DNA of 64,000 bases from Salmonella enterica subsp. diarizonae (GTDB lineage Bacteria > Pseudomonadota > Gammaproteobacteria > Enterobacterales > Enterobacteriaceae). The notes below the pieces were generated by a model, which did no database searches, was not told where the DNA came from, and saw only the letters and a list, made by a program, of their open reading frames with translations. Shown here one piece after another: positions 1 through 9,744 of this stretch; the first letter of the stretch is position 1; the number at the start of each line of letters is the position of its first letter. The position numbers and the translations under genes were made by a program. The DNA is taken from positions 558,001-622,000 of the forward strand of contig NZ_VXJV01000001.1 of NCBI RefSeq assembly GCF_008692785.1, written 5' to 3'.

Positions 1-516
1 GGCGCCAGCTTCATGATTAAACCGTTCCGCGCTGGCGCCGAACGCGCGGCTGAGTGCAGGCGTGACCGTACTGGCATGTTCGCTCCAGGCGGTCAGCGAT
101 CCTTGCTGCGCCAGTTGCATTTGAGGAATAACGCCTTTCTCCAGCAAGGTCTGCCAGTTGGACAACACCGCCATTGAGATATCAGGGTTCATCGGCCCTG
201 GCGACAGCGTTTTCATCTCCTCCAGCTTCTGACGCATATTCTCGAGCGACTGCTGAGCGGGCGCAAAATCGGGCGTGCCGCCGCCGATTTTTACATCCAT
301 CGCGCGGCTAAGGCGGGTAACAAAGCGGAAATATTGATCGTTACCCTGGCTTAGCACTGTCATTTGCCGCACAAGATGTCGGTCAATATCATTTCCTTCC
401 GAAACTTCGGATAATGCATGGACGCTGTATAACCCCACCCCCGACCAGAGTAGACAAAAAAGCCCCAGTATCGTCAGCATGACCATACGAATAGTAAAGT
501 TTTGCAGCAAACGCAT
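1..516 (-). CDS. Methyl-accepting chemotaxis receptor, N-terminal part (runs off left edge)
   Basis: Only the first 172 codons are present. The product starts MRLLQNFTIRMVML, has a first membrane span at about residues 10-28, then a periplasmic, mostly helical sensor segment of the Tar/Tsr four-helix type. The second membrane span, HAMP and signalling domains lie outside the window. AAGGAAATTCAT precedes the ATG and serves as ribosome binding site. A sigma-28-like -10 (GCCGATAA) lies about 55 bp upstream, as expected for a chemotaxis gene. By position this may be the Salmonella receptor called McpB, but that is from memory; the ligand cannot be told from the sequence. Confidence 0.85.
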   Translation of the reverse strand, partial: MRLLQNFTIRMVMLTILGLFCLLWSGVGLYSVHALSEVSEGNDIDRHLVRQMTVLSQGNDQYFRFVTRLSRAMDVKIGGGTPDFAPAQQSLENMRQKLEEMKTLSPGPMNPDISMAVLSNWQTLLEKGVIPQMQLAQQGSLTAWSEHASTVTPALSRAFGASAERFNHEAGA

Positions 517-822
517 ATGAATTTCCTTGCTGAATATAAGAGATTCGTCATCAGACGATGACGTACTCTCGTTATCGGCAAGGCGCGGAGAATATATAAT
601 GCATTCTCCATTTTTTTACAGTTATCGCCGTTTACGCGCGCACAGATGTTATATATCTGTGAACACAGAGAAAATCTTTCAGTGTTATTACTTAGCAAAT
701 GTATGGATGTAGTAGAAATATTGCGTAAGGCAGAAGGGACACGATTATCCGCCGTTAAAGAAGCGGCGTCTTACAGCCGGGCTCAGCGTCCTTTGCCCGA
801 CTGCTCCGCCGTTGACAACGGC
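517..822. other. Intergenic region upstream of the receptor, no gene seen
   Basis: This 306-bp gap holds the receptor promoter at its left end. Around 651-669 there is an inverted repeat (ACAGAT and ATCTGT arms) and near 751-768 another with CCGC/GCGG arms, which could end yqhA transcription, although no clear T-run follows. Short open frames here have no convincing start sites or family resemblance. Confidence 0.5.
572..598 (-). promoter_or_regulatory. Candidate sigma-28 (FliA) promoter of the chemoreceptor
   Basis: On the minus strand GCCGATAA (572-579) is a perfect sigma-28 -10 element. Eleven bases upstream is TATATATT, a weak match to the -35 consensus TAAAGTTT. The placement fits the two clearer sigma-28 promoters upstream of the other receptors in this window. 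Confidence 0.5.
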
Positions 823-1326
<504 letters not shown>

Positions 1327-1387
1327 TCAGGTAACTAAAACCAGCAACAGTATATCTCAACCATGCAACATCAGATCAACATGCCAG

Positions 1388-1891
1388 TTAAATCTCATCC
1401 GGTTTAACCTGTGGGCGCTGATATTCAGGCCATACCAGCGCTACCAACGCCGGGTAGGCTTCAAGACTGAACTCCCGAAAACACTGACGTAAATTAAGGA
1501 CGTCCAAATCCGAATACGGCACCTTTTCACCGTTCAGACAACGCTTCTTAATATTGTCGTAATACTTATAAACGGCAGAGTTAAGGTCGCTGCAACGGCG
1601 TTGAGCGTCAAATAATCCGGGCGTTTCATTCAACTCAGTCATTGTCATTCGTTTTATCGTTGCATGAAGGAAATCGATATATTCATGGTTAACGCGCCAG
1701 TACCATACCGGCGTTATCGAATTCATTAATACTGAAAAATGATCTTCACCCTCTTCCTTTGTCATGGGTTCAGTTTGATTTAAATTTACGGCTTTTCCAC
1801 CAGGACGTTTTTTATTAACCTCCCACATCAGGAAGAGTATCGCGCCAGTCAGTAATAGCAATATAATAACAGAATAAAAAATACTGTTCAT
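1388..1891 (-). CDS. Unknown protein with one N-terminal membrane anchor
   Basis: I do not recognise this protein. It begins MNSIFYSVIILLLL and has one hydrophobic helix at about residues 3-21, followed by KKRPGGK and a soluble, helical domain of about 140 residues with many Tyr and Trp. An in-frame ATG four codons earlier (1903) exists, but GGAG lies inside that codon pair, six bases before the 1891 ATG, so I chose 1891 (167 residues). It is divergent from a two-gene unit at 1995-2796, sharing a 100-bp A/T-rich promoter gap. The cluster looks more A/T-rich than its neighbours, a possible sign of acquisition. The likely topology is an N-in anchor with a cytoplasmic or periplasmic domain; function unknown. 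Confidence 0.7.
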   Translation of the reverse strand: MNSIFYSVIILLLLTGAILFLMWEVNKKRPGGKAVNLNQTEPMTKEEGEDHFSVLMNSITPVWYWRVNHEYIDFLHATIKRMTMTELNETPGLFDAQRRCSDLNSAVYKYYDNIKKRCLNGEKVPYSDLDVLNLRQCFREFSLEAYPALVALVWPEYQRPQVKPDEI

Positions 1892-1994
1892 AGCAGGCTC
1901 CATTTTTTTTGATTTTAAAATTACACCATGTTATTGTCAACGAAACCTACACTATTAAAAATAGTATACCGCTGATCGTAAAGGATATTTAGTC

Positions 1995-2411
1995 ATGCTT
2001 CCTGAGCATCTGGTTTCCTCTCATTTTCGCCTGTCATTGCCGCCCCCTGAAGCCACAGAAAACAGTAAAAATTTGGCTCAGGGAAAGACAAAACTCAGCG
2101 ATTACGAGCCCGATATTTTAATTAGCGCTAACGCTGCCGGGCAACCCAGAAACGTATTATTTGAAGAACGCGACCGTCATATTAAAGAACGTCTGTATTG
2201 TGTGGCTAAAATTGAAACGTTTGCCCGTCTGATAAACGCACTACAGGCTGAAGGCGATATTGACGCCCAAACGCTAAGTAAAATACTGGCGGATAAAACC
2301 GCAATGATAAATCAAAAAGGCAATGCCATTTGGCTTAATTTAATCACTCGCGAGACCAATACGCCGCTATTTTATTCACTGGAAGATAAAGATGAAAGAG
2401 GTCGAAGATAA
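1995..2411 (+). CDS. Unknown soluble protein A of a two-gene unit
   Basis: A 138-residue protein starting MLPEHLVSSHFRLSLP, preceded by AAGGAT at a suitable distance. It has no signal peptide or membrane span. The N-terminal 60 residues look loosely ordered and Pro/Asn rich; residues 65-130 are predicted to be helical. The helical part resembles the next gene product: it has RLINALQAEG then NLITRETNTPL, against ATINAIIEQ then HLLARETATL there. The 3' end overlaps the next gene by 20 bp, so the two are probably translationally coupled. I do not recognise a named family. It is divergent from the membrane protein at 1388-1891. Confidence 0.65.
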   Translation: MLPEHLVSSHFRLSLPPPEATENSKNLAQGKTKLSDYEPDILISANAAGQPRNVLFEERDRHIKERLYCVAKIETFARLINALQAEGDIDAQTLSKILADKTAMINQKGNAIWLNLITRETNTPLFYSLEDKDERGRR

Positions 2412-2796
2412 TAACGTTTATTTGGCTTTAGATAACCATAAAAGCGATGAATTTATCTTAAAGCAAAATCTTGCAGCACTAATCGCCAGTAAAAATGCCA
2501 CTCTGGAAAAGGTAACGCAGGAAGTGGTATCCATACCGGCGGCGTTAGTGCGCCTGAAGTGGCAAAACCGACGGGAGATTTATGCATTACAGGTCAAAGA
2601 GGAGATTTATGGCGCGACCATCAATGCCATTATCGAGCAGCATCCTGAATTACGAGACAAAATTATGTCTCGTCTTGAAAGTGACTGGCAGCATCTGCTG
2701 GCTCGCGAGACGGCAACCTTACGTCTGACGCGTAAGCTTTCCGATGGCGACTACCGGACGCGCAACGTCGCCACCGTCGCACGGCAAGAAAAATAA
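2392..2796 (+). CDS. Unknown soluble protein B of a two-gene unit
   Basis: A 134-residue protein starting MKEVEDNNVYLAL; GGAAG nine bases upstream lies inside the preceding gene. There are no membrane spans. It is helical, with a basic C-terminal tail (RKLSDGDYRTRNVATVARQEK). The segment at about residues 68-112 resembles residues 72-125 of the upstream protein, suggesting tandem duplication and divergence. No catalytic motif is visible. Co-transcription with the upstream gene is inferred from the 20-bp overlap. Function unknown. Confidence 0.65.
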   Translation: MKEVEDNNVYLALDNHKSDEFILKQNLAALIASKNATLEKVTQEVVSIPAALVRLKWQNRREIYALQVKEEIYGATINAIIEQHPELRDKIMSRLESDWQHLLARETATLRLTRKLSDGDYRTRNVATVARQEK

Positions 2797-2919
2797 CCGT
2801 CATGGCTAGTTAACTCTGTTGTGAATACGGGCGAAGCATAAGGATCGTTCTGATTATCCCTCTTACGGTAGTAAAAGTGTCTACGCTTAAAAGGTGTTCA
2901 ACCTGAAGGGAGAAGCTCA

Positions 2920-3804
2920 ATGTCTCATCTATACGACCCTACCACGCAGTATTATACCGGCGAGTATCCTAAGCAAAAACAGCCGGCGCCCGGCGTCCAG
3001 GCGAAAATGACGCCTGTTCCTGACTGCGGCGAAAAAAGTTATGTCGGCAGTGGTCGCCTTAAAGATCGTAAGGCGCTGGTGACAGGGGGCGACTCCGGGA
3101 TTGGGCGCGCTGCCGCCATCGCTTACGCGCGTGAAGGCGCAGATGTCGCGATCAACTATCTACCGGCGGAAGAAGAGGACGCCCAGCAGGTTAAAACGCT
3201 GATTGAGGAGTGCGGCCGTAAAGCGGTGTTACTGCCAGGCGATCTTAGCGACGAATCTTTCGCCCGTTCGCTGGTCCATAAGGCGCGTGAAGCGCTGGGT
3301 GGGCTGGACATTCTGGCGCTGGTAGCCGGTAAACAGACAGCAATCCCGGAGATAAAAGATCTGACCAGTGAGCAATTTCAGCAAACCTTCGCCGTTAACG
3401 TTTTTGCCCTGTTCTGGATAACCCAGGAAGCGATTCCGCTGCTGCCAAAAGGCGCCAGTATTATCACGACGTCGTCTATCCAGGCGTATCAGCCCAGTCC
3501 GCACCTGCTGGATTATGCGGCAACCAAGGCGGCAATCCTCAATTACAGCCGCGGCCTGGCGAAACAGGTGGCGGAAAAAGGAATTCGCGTGAATATTGTC
3601 GCGCCTGGCCCTATCTGGACAGCGCTGCAAATTTCTGGCGGCCAAACACAGGATAAAATTCCGCAGTTTGGCCAGCAGACGCCAATGAAGCGGGCCGGTC
3701 AACCGGCAGAGCTGGCCCCGGTGTATGTCTATCTGGCAAGTCAGGAATCAAGTTACGTTACCGCAGAAGTGCACGGCGTGTGCGGCGGGGAACATTTAGG
3801 CTAA
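2920..3804 (+). CDS. yghA: YghA short-chain dehydrogenase, NADP-dependent aldehyde reductase
   Basis: A 294-residue classical SDR. The N-terminal 45 residues form the extension seen in YghA-type enzymes; the Rossmann nucleotide motif TGGDSGIG is at residues 55-62; the catalytic Ser is in ITTSS (about 183-186) and the YxxxK pair is Tyr199/Lys203 in YAATK. In E. coli the protein reduces aldehydes with NADPH; it is cytoplasmic. AAGGGAGAAGCTC is a strong ribosome binding site. The gene stands alone, convergent with exbBD. General-stress control is known for homologues but no promoter is assigned here. Confidence 0.93.
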   Translation: MSHLYDPTTQYYTGEYPKQKQPAPGVQAKMTPVPDCGEKSYVGSGRLKDRKALVTGGDSGIGRAAAIAYAREGADVAINYLPAEEEDAQQVKTLIEECGRKAVLLPGDLSDESFARSLVHKAREALGGLDILALVAGKQTAIPEIKDLTSEQFQQTFAVNVFALFWITQEAIPLLPKGASIITTSSIQAYQPSPHLLDYAATKAAILNYSRGLAKQVAEKGIRVNIVAPGPIWTALQISGGQTQDKIPQFGQQTPMKRAGQPAELAPVYVYLASQESSYVTAEVHGVCGGEHLG

Positions 3805-3866
3805 CGAATGGAGTAGATTAAGCTGGCGCAATTCTGTTAAGCAGAGCGCCATCTTAGGCAATAAAA

Positions 3867-3899
3867 AGCCGGGTAGCGGCTTCGCCTTACCCGGCCTAC
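3867..3899. repeat. REP palindrome between yghA and exbD
   Basis: GCCGGGTAGCGGC followed by TTCGCC and TTACCCGGCCTAC forms the typical imperfect REP hairpin with the GCCTAC tail. It lies between convergent genes. Confidence 0.8.
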
Positions 3900-3915
3900 A
3901 GCGTCAGCAGAATAC

Positions 3916-4341
3916 TTATTTCGCTTTTGCGGTCTCTTCGCCGACCAGACCAATCTTGAGATAGCCCGCCTGATGCAGCATATCCATCACTTTCATCAGG
4001 GTTTCATAATCTACGGTTTTATCCGCGCGGAAGAAAATCGTAGTATCCTTTTTCCCTTCCGTCAGGGCCGTTAGCTCGGCAATCATCGTATCATCCGTCA
4101 CCGGATCGTTACCGATAAACATGGTGTTATCCGCTTTCACCGACAGATAAATCGGTTTTTCCGGGCGCGGCTGCGGCGTACTGGTAGAAGCGGGCAGATT
4201 CACCTTGACATCCACCGTCGCCAGCGGCGCAGCCACCATAAAGATAATCAACAGAACCAACATGACATCGATAAACGGCGTCACGTTGATTTCATGCATT
4301 TCACCGTTGTCATCCAGGTTTTCGTTAAGACGCATTGCCAT
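3916..4341 (-). CDS. exbD: ExbD, TonB-system energising protein
   Basis: A 141-residue protein with a short cytoplasmic N-terminus, one membrane span at about residues 23-43 and a periplasmic domain. The essential proton-path Asp25 is in NVTPFIDVMLVLL. With ExbB it harvests proton motive force and drives TonB for iron-siderophore and vitamin B12 uptake across the outer membrane. It begins six bases after the exbB stop, so the two form an operon, with control by the Fur-type site upstream of exbB. Confidence 0.98.
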   Translation of the reverse strand: MAMRLNENLDDNGEMHEINVTPFIDVMLVLLIIFMVAAPLATVDVKVNLPASTSTPQPRPEKPIYLSVKADNTMFIGNDPVTDDTMIAELTALTEGKKDTTIFFRADKTVDYETLMKVMDMLHQAGYLKIGLVGEETAKAK

Positions 4342-4347
4342 GACGCA

Positions 4348-5082
4348 TTACCCTACCCGTAATTTCTGCGCGGCGCGTACCGGCTGCGCGCAGGCGCTCG
4401 CATTCAGATCGAGATCGCGGCTTTGCAGCAGCAATACCTGCGCCGCTACGTCGCCCAGCGTTGCTTTGTAACTGCCTATCTGACGTGCGAAGATGTTGTA
4501 AATGACGACCGCCGGGATCGCGGCTACCAGCCCAATCGCCGTCGCCAGCAGCGCTTCCGCAATACCAGGAGCGACCACCGCCAGGTTGGTAGTCTGCGTT
4601 TGCGCAATACCGATGAAGCTATTCATAATGCCCCATACGGTACCAAACAACCCGACGAAGGGGGAAATGGCGCCGATCGTCGCCAGATAACCGTTGCCTC
4701 GTCCCATGTAGCGGCCAACCGCCGCGACGCGACGTTCCAGACGGAAGCCGGTACGTTCTTTAATCCCTTCGTTATCTTCGCTGCCCTGAGAGAGTTCCAG
4801 CTCATTCTGCGCTTCATTGATGAGCTGCGCGCTGAGGCTTTTTGCGCTGAAACCTGCCGCAATATCGGAAGCCTGCTCTAAGGAGCGCGCATCGGCTAAT
4901 TGCAGTTGTTCACGCTTTAAGCGGCGCTTTTGAGTGAAAAATTCAACGCTTTTACTGAAGAAGATAGCCCAGGTGACGACCGACGCCAGAATCAGACCAA
5001 TCATCACGCACTTCACGACAATATCGGCGTGCTGATACATACCCCAGACGGAAAGATCCGTCTGCATCAAATTATTACCCAC
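4348..5082 (-). CDS. exbB: ExbB, TonB-system proton channel component
   Basis: A 244-residue inner membrane protein with three spans (about residues 20-40, 130-153 and 167-195), the MotA/TolQ/ExbB family layout. The start is GTG, supported by CTGGAG upstream and by matching the E. coli N-terminus MGNNLMQTDLSVWG. The last span region (LLATAIGLVAAIPAVVIYN) carries the conserved proton-path residues. It is the first gene of exbBD. The divergent gap to metC holds a Fur-box match, fitting iron repression. Confidence 0.98.
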   Translation of the reverse strand: MGNNLMQTDLSVWGMYQHADIVVKCVMIGLILASVVTWAIFFSKSVEFFTQKRRLKREQLQLADARSLEQASDIAAGFSAKSLSAQLINEAQNELELSQGSEDNEGIKERTGFRLERRVAAVGRYMGRGNGYLATIGAISPFVGLFGTVWGIMNSFIGIAQTQTTNLAVVAPGIAEALLATAIGLVAAIPAVVIYNIFARQIGSYKATLGDVAAQVLLLQSRDLDLNASACAQPVRAAQKLRVG

Positions 5083-5145
5083 TCTGTATCTCCAGGACGC
5101 AAATCACAAAATCTGAGCATAATAATATCAAAACGACGTCGAATT

Positions 5146-5164
5146 GATAGTCGTTCTCATTACT
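5146..5164. promoter_or_regulatory. Candidate Fur box upstream of exbB
   Basis: Read on the exbB strand, the 19 bases AGTAATGAGAACGACTATC match the Fur consensus GATAATGATAATCATTATC at 13 of 19 positions. It sits about 65 bp upstream of the exbB start, where iron-dependent repression of exbBD is known in E. coli. Confidence 0.65.
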
Positions 5165-5299
5165 ATTTACATACTGCCGCACCTTTGATGCTTTTTCTTT
5201 GCGCTTACGCAGTAAAAAAGTCACCTGTTTTTATTTTGGCAAAATTTTCATCTGTATCACACGTAGCCAGGATGCAGATTGTTATATTCATGCTAGTTT

Positions 5300-5315
5300 A
5301 GACATCCAGACGGTT
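5300..5315. promoter_or_regulatory. Tandem MetJ boxes upstream of metC
   Basis: Two adjacent 8-mers, AGACATCC (5300-5307) and AGACGGTT (5308-5315), each match the MetJ consensus AGACGTCT at six of eight positions. Tandem 8-bp met boxes are the known operator form of the methionine repressor. They lie 19 bp before the metC start. Confidence 0.75.
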
Positions 5316-5333
5316 AAAATCAGGAAGCGCAAC

Positions 5334-6521
5334 ATGACGGATAAACAGTTGGATACCAAACTGGTAAACGCAGGACGCAGCAAAAAATACACGCTTGGCT
5401 CAGTGAATAGTGTGATTCAACGCGCTTCTTCACTGGTATTTGACACCGTCGAGGCCAAAAAACACGCCACCCGCAATCGCGCCAACGGCGAATTATTTTA
5501 CGGACGTCGGGGAACGCTGACCCACTTTTCGCTCCAGGAAGCCATGTGTGAACTGGAAGGTGGCGCCGGATGCGCGCTCTTCCCGTGCGGCGCGGCGGCG
5601 GTCGCCAACACCATTCTGGCATTCGTTGAACAGGGCGACCACGTCCTGATGACTAACACAGCCTATGAACCCAGCCAGGATTTCTGCAGCAAAATTCTCG
5701 GCAAACTGGGCGTGACGACAAGCTGGTTCGACCCGCTCATCGGCGCGGATATCATGCAACATATTCAGCCGAACACGAAAGTCGTATTTCTGGAATCCCC
5801 CGGCTCTATTACCATGGAAGTACATGATATTCCGACCATTGTCAGTGCGGTGAGACGCGTCGCGCCAGAAGCCGTCATCATGATGGATAATACCTGGGCG
5901 GCTGGCGTTCTGTTTAACGCGCTGGAGTTCGATATCGATATCTCTATCCAGGCAGGCACCAAGTATCTGATTGGTCATTCTGACGCGATGGTCGGTACTG
6001 CCGTTGCAAATGCGCGCTGCTGGGAACAATTGCGGGAAAACGCCTATCTGATGGGGCAAATGCTCGACGCGGACACGGCTTACATGACCAGCCGCGGTCT
6101 GCGCACGCTCGGCGTCCGACTACGCCAGCATCATGAAAGCAGCCTCAAAATCGCCGCGTGGCTGGCGAACCATCCTCAGGTCGCGCGCGTTAATCATCCG
6201 GCCCTGCCGGGTAGCAAAGGTCATGCGTTCTGGAAACGAGACTTTACAGGCAGCAGCGGTCTGTTTTCCTTCGTGCTCAATAAAAAGCTGACCGAGGCAG
6301 AATTATCAGCCTATCTGGATAACTTTTCGCTGTTCAGTATGGCCTACTCCTGGGGAGGCTACGAATCGCTGATTCTCGCCAATCAGCCGGAACAGATCGC
6401 CGCGATTCGTCCCGCAGGCGGCGTAGATTTTACCGGTACGCTGGTCCGGGTGCATATTGGTTTAGAGAATGTTGATGATTTAATCGCTGATTTAGCCGCC
6501 GGATTCGCCAGAATTGTGTAA
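5334..6521 (+). CDS. metC: MetC, cystathionine beta-lyase
   Basis: A 395-residue PLP enzyme of the Cys/Met metabolism family that cleaves cystathionine to homocysteine, pyruvate and ammonia in methionine synthesis. The start [14 protein letters not shown] matches E. coli MetC in length and sequence; the reading frame stays open further upstream, but CAGGAAGC before 5334 fixes this start. Lys210 in [13 protein letters not shown] is the PLP lysine; Tyr and Arg in [10 protein letters not shown] bind the cofactor phosphate of the partner subunit. MetJ boxes sit just upstream. Confidence 0.98.
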   Translation: MTDKQLDTKLVNAGRSKKYTLGSVNSVIQRASSLVFDTVEAKKHATRNRANGELFYGRRGTLTHFSLQEAMCELEGGAGCALFPCGAAAVANTILAFVEQGDHVLMTNTAYEPSQDFCSKILGKLGVTTSWFDPLIGADIMQHIQPNTKVVFLESPGSITMEVHDIPTIVSAVRRVAPEAVIMMDNTWAAGVLFNALEFDIDISIQAGTKYLIGHSDAMVGTAVANARCWEQLRENAYLMGQMLDADTAYMTSRGLRTLGVRLRQHHESSLKIAAWLANHPQVARVNHPALPGSKGHAFWKRDFTGSSGLFSFVLNKKLTEAELSAYLDNFSLFSMAYSWGGYESLILANQPEQIAAIRPAGGVDFTGTLVRVHIGLENVDDLIADLAAGFARIV

Positions 6522-6660
6522 AGTTGCCGCAGATGGACATATATGCAGACAATTTCCGTGGAAAAGTCTGCGTTTGTTGCGTCCGGGATCAAGGCATCCC
6601 GGGCGATTCAGGAGTACAATAGGCACATAAAAGCGTAAATGCTGTTCCACAGGAAAGTTC

Positions 6661-7320
6661 ATGGCTGTCATTCAAGATATTATCGCTGCGCTCTGGCAAC
6701 ATGATTTTGCCGCGCTGGCGAATCCACACGTTGTTAGCGTCGTCTACTTTGTCATGTTCGCCACGCTATTTTTAGAAAACGGTCTGCTGCCAGCGTCATT
6801 CTTACCCGGCGATAGCCTGCTGCTACTGGCAGGCGCGCTGATCGCCCAGGATGTGATGCATTTTTTGCCAACAATTGGCATTCTCACCGCCGCGGCCAGT
6901 CTCGGCTGCTGGCTAAGTTATATCCAGGGACGCTGGCTCGGTAATACGCGTACCGTCAAAGGCTGGCTGGCGCAGCTTCCGGCAAAATATCATCAGCGCG
7001 CCACCTGCATGTTTGACCGTCACGGTTTGTTAGCGTTGCTTGCCGGGCGTTTTCTGGCGTTTGTCCGCACTCTGCTGCCAACGATGGCGGGTATTTCCGG
7101 CCTTTCCAACCGCCGGTTTCAGTTTTTTAACTGGTTAAGCGGCCTGCTGTGGGTGACTGTCGTGACCAGCTTCGGCTACGCGCTCAGTATGATCCCGTTT
7201 GTTAAGCGCCATGAAGACCAGGTAATGACATTTTTAATGATCCTTCCCATCGCCCTATTGGTCGCCGGGCTGTTAGGTACGCTGGTCGTGGTGATTAAAA
7301 AGAAATACTGTAACGCCTGA
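6661..7320 (+). CDS. yghB: YghB, DedA-family inner membrane protein
   Basis: A 219-residue polytopic protein of the DedA/SNARE-associated family, same length as E. coli YghB. It carries the family signature around [18 protein letters not shown] (about residues 40-58) and [15 protein letters not shown] (about 130-145), whose acidic and arginine residues are needed for function. DedA proteins act in membrane lipid homeostasis and proton motive force maintenance, with roles in cell division and drug resistance; YghB is redundant with YqjA. CAGGAAAGTTC precedes the ATG. Confidence 0.95.
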   Translation: MAVIQDIIAALWQHDFAALANPHVVSVVYFVMFATLFLENGLLPASFLPGDSLLLLAGALIAQDVMHFLPTIGILTAAASLGCWLSYIQGRWLGNTRTVKGWLAQLPAKYHQRATCMFDRHGLLALLAGRFLAFVRTLLPTMAGISGLSNRRFQFFNWLSGLLWVTVVTSFGYALSMIPFVKRHEDQVMTFLMILPIALLVAGLLGTLVVVIKKKYCNA

Positions 7321-7383
7321 GGCATCCATAACCGGCCAGGATGGCCCGGTTACGCTTCGTTGGCCTGTGGCGGGATGACCCAC

Positions 7384-8310
7384 TTAGCTCCCTTGCATTG
7401 TCCGCATTCTTGCCGCATCTTCGCCCGGCGTCACGCCAAAATAACGTTTAAACTCCCGGCTAAACTGCGATGCGCTCTCATAGCCGACCCGCATCGCCGC
7501 GGCGCTGGCCTTCATACCGTCGTGAATCATCATCATCCGCGCCTTATGCAGTCGGTAGCTTTTTAAATATTGCAACGGCGAGGTGCTGGTGACCGCCTTA
7601 AAATTATGGTGAAATGCCGACACGCTCATGTTCGCTTCTGCCGCCAGTTGCTCAACATTCAGATTCTCAGTGTATTTCATTTCGATCTGTTTAAGTACGC
7701 GACTGATCAGGCTAAAGTGCGTCTGACGACTAACCAGTGCAAGCAGCGCCCCGCCGCGCGGCCCCATCAGCACATGATAAAGAATTTCGCGAATAATCTG
7801 TTTTCCCAGAATCCGCGCATCCAGCGGGCGCTCCATCACATCCAGCAACCTTTCCACCGCGCATAAAATCTCGTCCGACAGCGTGGCGGAGTTAATCCCG
7901 CTGGCCGCCATCGGCAACTGGAAACGCTCATCTTCGCCAATGTCCATGAGCAACTCTTGCAGTTGCAGCACATCAATGTCGATCCGAATACCGGCCAGCG
8001 GTATCTCCGGCGTCGCCCAGGTCTCGCATTCAAAAGGGAGCGGAACGGTCAGTAAAAGATATTCATTAGCGTCGTAACGAAACTCGCGTTCATTAATATA
8101 GCCAATTTTATGGCCGGAAAAGAGAAATATGATGCCAGGCTGATACATGACCGGCGTGCGCGGTCCCGGCTCAACGCCATATAACAGACGAATACCCGGT
8201 AGTCGCTCGCTGATTATTTTATCATTATTTTTCAAATAATTAATTTTATCCGCTAGCTGTAAGCAAATTACTTCACGATTCATAACGCGCCATTCTTTTA
8301 TCAAATCCAC
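7384..8310 (-). CDS. yqhC: YqhC, AraC-family activator of yqhD and dkgA
   Basis: The product has an N-terminal effector domain of AraC_N type and a C-terminal pair of helix-turn-helix motifs (about residues 215-300; [18 protein letters not shown] and [23 protein letters not shown]). In E. coli, YqhC senses aldehydes and activates yqhD-dkgA, which lies divergently here. The start is uncertain: GTG at 8310 gives 308 residues but GGAG abuts it directly; a TTG at 8304 has better spacing, and ATG at 8283 gives 299 residues with a weak site. Confidence 0.9.
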   Translation of the reverse strand: MDLIKEWRVMNREVICLQLADKINYLKNNDKIISERLPGIRLLYGVEPGPRTPVMYQPGIIFLFSGHKIGYINEREFRYDANEYLLLTVPLPFECETWATPEIPLAGIRIDIDVLQLQELLMDIGEDERFQLPMAASGINSATLSDEILCAVERLLDVMERPLDARILGKQIIREILYHVLMGPRGGALLALVSRQTHFSLISRVLKQIEMKYTENLNVEQLAAEANMSVSAFHHNFKAVTSTSPLQYLKSYRLHKARMMMIHDGMKASAAAMRVGYESASQFSREFKRYFGVTPGEDAARMRTMQGS

Positions 8311-8475
8311 TCCGCTGGATTGTGCGCATTTTTAGCGATTTTCTCCAGCATTCTGGAGAAATAGGCAAAACATTGGCAGAAATGTGCATTGAGAGACATC
8401 TATCACAAGACCACAATGATGACCATCAGGCAGACAGCCGTCTGCCCTCTTTTTACCCATATAAGGGAATGAGCA

Positions 8476-9639
8476 ATGAACAATTTTAAATTACATACAC
8501 CTACCCGCATTCTGTTTGGTAAAGGCGCAATCGTCGATCTTCGCGATCAGATCCCGCAGGACGCCCATGTGCTGATTACCTATGGCGGCGGTAGCGTGAA
8601 AAAGACCGGCGTACTGGCGCAAGTTCAGGAGGCGTTAAAAGGGCTGGACGTTAGGGAGTTTGGCGGTATCGAACCGAACCCGTCCTATGAAACGCTGATG
8701 AAGGCCGTTCAGCTTGTACGCGACGAAAATATTACATTCCTGCTGGCCGTTGGCGGCGGCTCCGTACTGGACGGCACCAAATTTATCGCCGCAGCGGCGC
8801 AGTATGCGGACGGCGTCGATCCGTGGCACATTCTGGAAACCGGCGGTACTGAGATTCGTAGCGCAATCCCGATGGGGTCCGTGCTGACCCTGCCGGCAAC
8901 CGGCTCAGAATCGAACGCCGGCGCAGTCATTTCCCGTAAAACCACTGGCGATAAACAGGCCTTCCACTCCTCGTTCGTGCAACCGGTATTTGCCGTACTC
9001 GATCCGGTCTACACTTATACATTACCGCCGCGCCAGGTTGCGAACGGCGTCGTGGATGCTTTCGTCCATACCGTTGAGCAGTACGTCACTTACCCGGTTA
9101 ACGGCAAAATTCAGGATCGTTTCGCCGAAGGCATTTTACTCACACTGATCGAAGAAGGTCCCAAAGCGCTGCAAGAGCCTGAAAACTATGACGTCCGCGC
9201 TAACGTGATGTGGGCCGCCACTCAGGCGTTAAATGGCCTGATTGGCGCTGGCGTTCCGCAGGACTGGGCGACGCATATGCTGGGTCATGAGCTTACGGCG
9301 ATGCACGGTCTCGATCATGCCCAAACGCTGGCTATCATTCTGCCTGCGCTATGGAACGAAAAACGCGACGTTAAACGCGCAAAACTCCTGCAATACGCTG
9401 AACGTGTATGGAATATCACCGACGGTTCCGACGACGAACGTATTGATGCCGCCATTGCCGCCACCCGCCATTTCTTCGAACAAATGGGCGTGCCTACCCA
9501 CCTGTCCGATTACGGTCTGGATGGCAGCGCTATTCCGGCACTACTGGCCAAACTTGAGGCGCATGGATGCACAAATTTAGGTGAAAATCAGGATATTACG
9601 CTGGATGTCAGTCGTCGGATTTACGAAGCGGCGCGCTAA
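8476..9639 (+). CDS. yqhD: YqhD, NADPH-dependent aldehyde reductase/alcohol dehydrogenase
   Basis: A 387-residue iron-type group III alcohol dehydrogenase. Metal ligands Asp194, His198, His267 and His281 are all present, as are the nucleotide-binding GGGS motifs at about 37-40 and 93-96. It reduces toxic short-chain aldehydes (acrolein, methylglyoxal, glyoxal, butanal) with NADPH in the cytosol. It diverges from yqhC, whose product activates it, and is followed 105 bp later by dkgA, another aldehyde reductase of the same regulon. Confidence 0.98.
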   Translation: MNNFKLHTPTRILFGKGAIVDLRDQIPQDAHVLITYGGGSVKKTGVLAQVQEALKGLDVREFGGIEPNPSYETLMKAVQLVRDENITFLLAVGGGSVLDGTKFIAAAAQYADGVDPWHILETGGTEIRSAIPMGSVLTLPATGSESNAGAVISRKTTGDKQAFHSSFVQPVFAVLDPVYTYTLPPRQVANGVVDAFVHTVEQYVTYPVNGKIQDRFAEGILLTLIEEGPKALQEPENYDVRANVMWAATQALNGLIGAGVPQDWATHMLGHELTAMHGLDHAQTLAIILPALWNEKRDVKRAKLLQYAERVWNITDGSDDERIDAAIAATRHFFEQMGVPTHLSDYGLDGSAIPALLAKLEAHGCTNLGENQDITLDVSRRIYEAAR

Positions 9640-9744
9640 GGTTTTTTCGCCTCTGACTTTCGTTTTTGGCCATTTCGTCCAGACTTAAGTCACTTAGTCT
9701 CGCCGGACCCGACTCCGGCGAGCCAATTAAAAGAGGAACACATC

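Noticed and set aside
5199..5333. N-terminal extension of MetC by 45 codons
   Set aside because: The extension covers the metC promoter and MetJ boxes and is not conserved; the ATG at 5334 has its own ribosome site and gives the family length.
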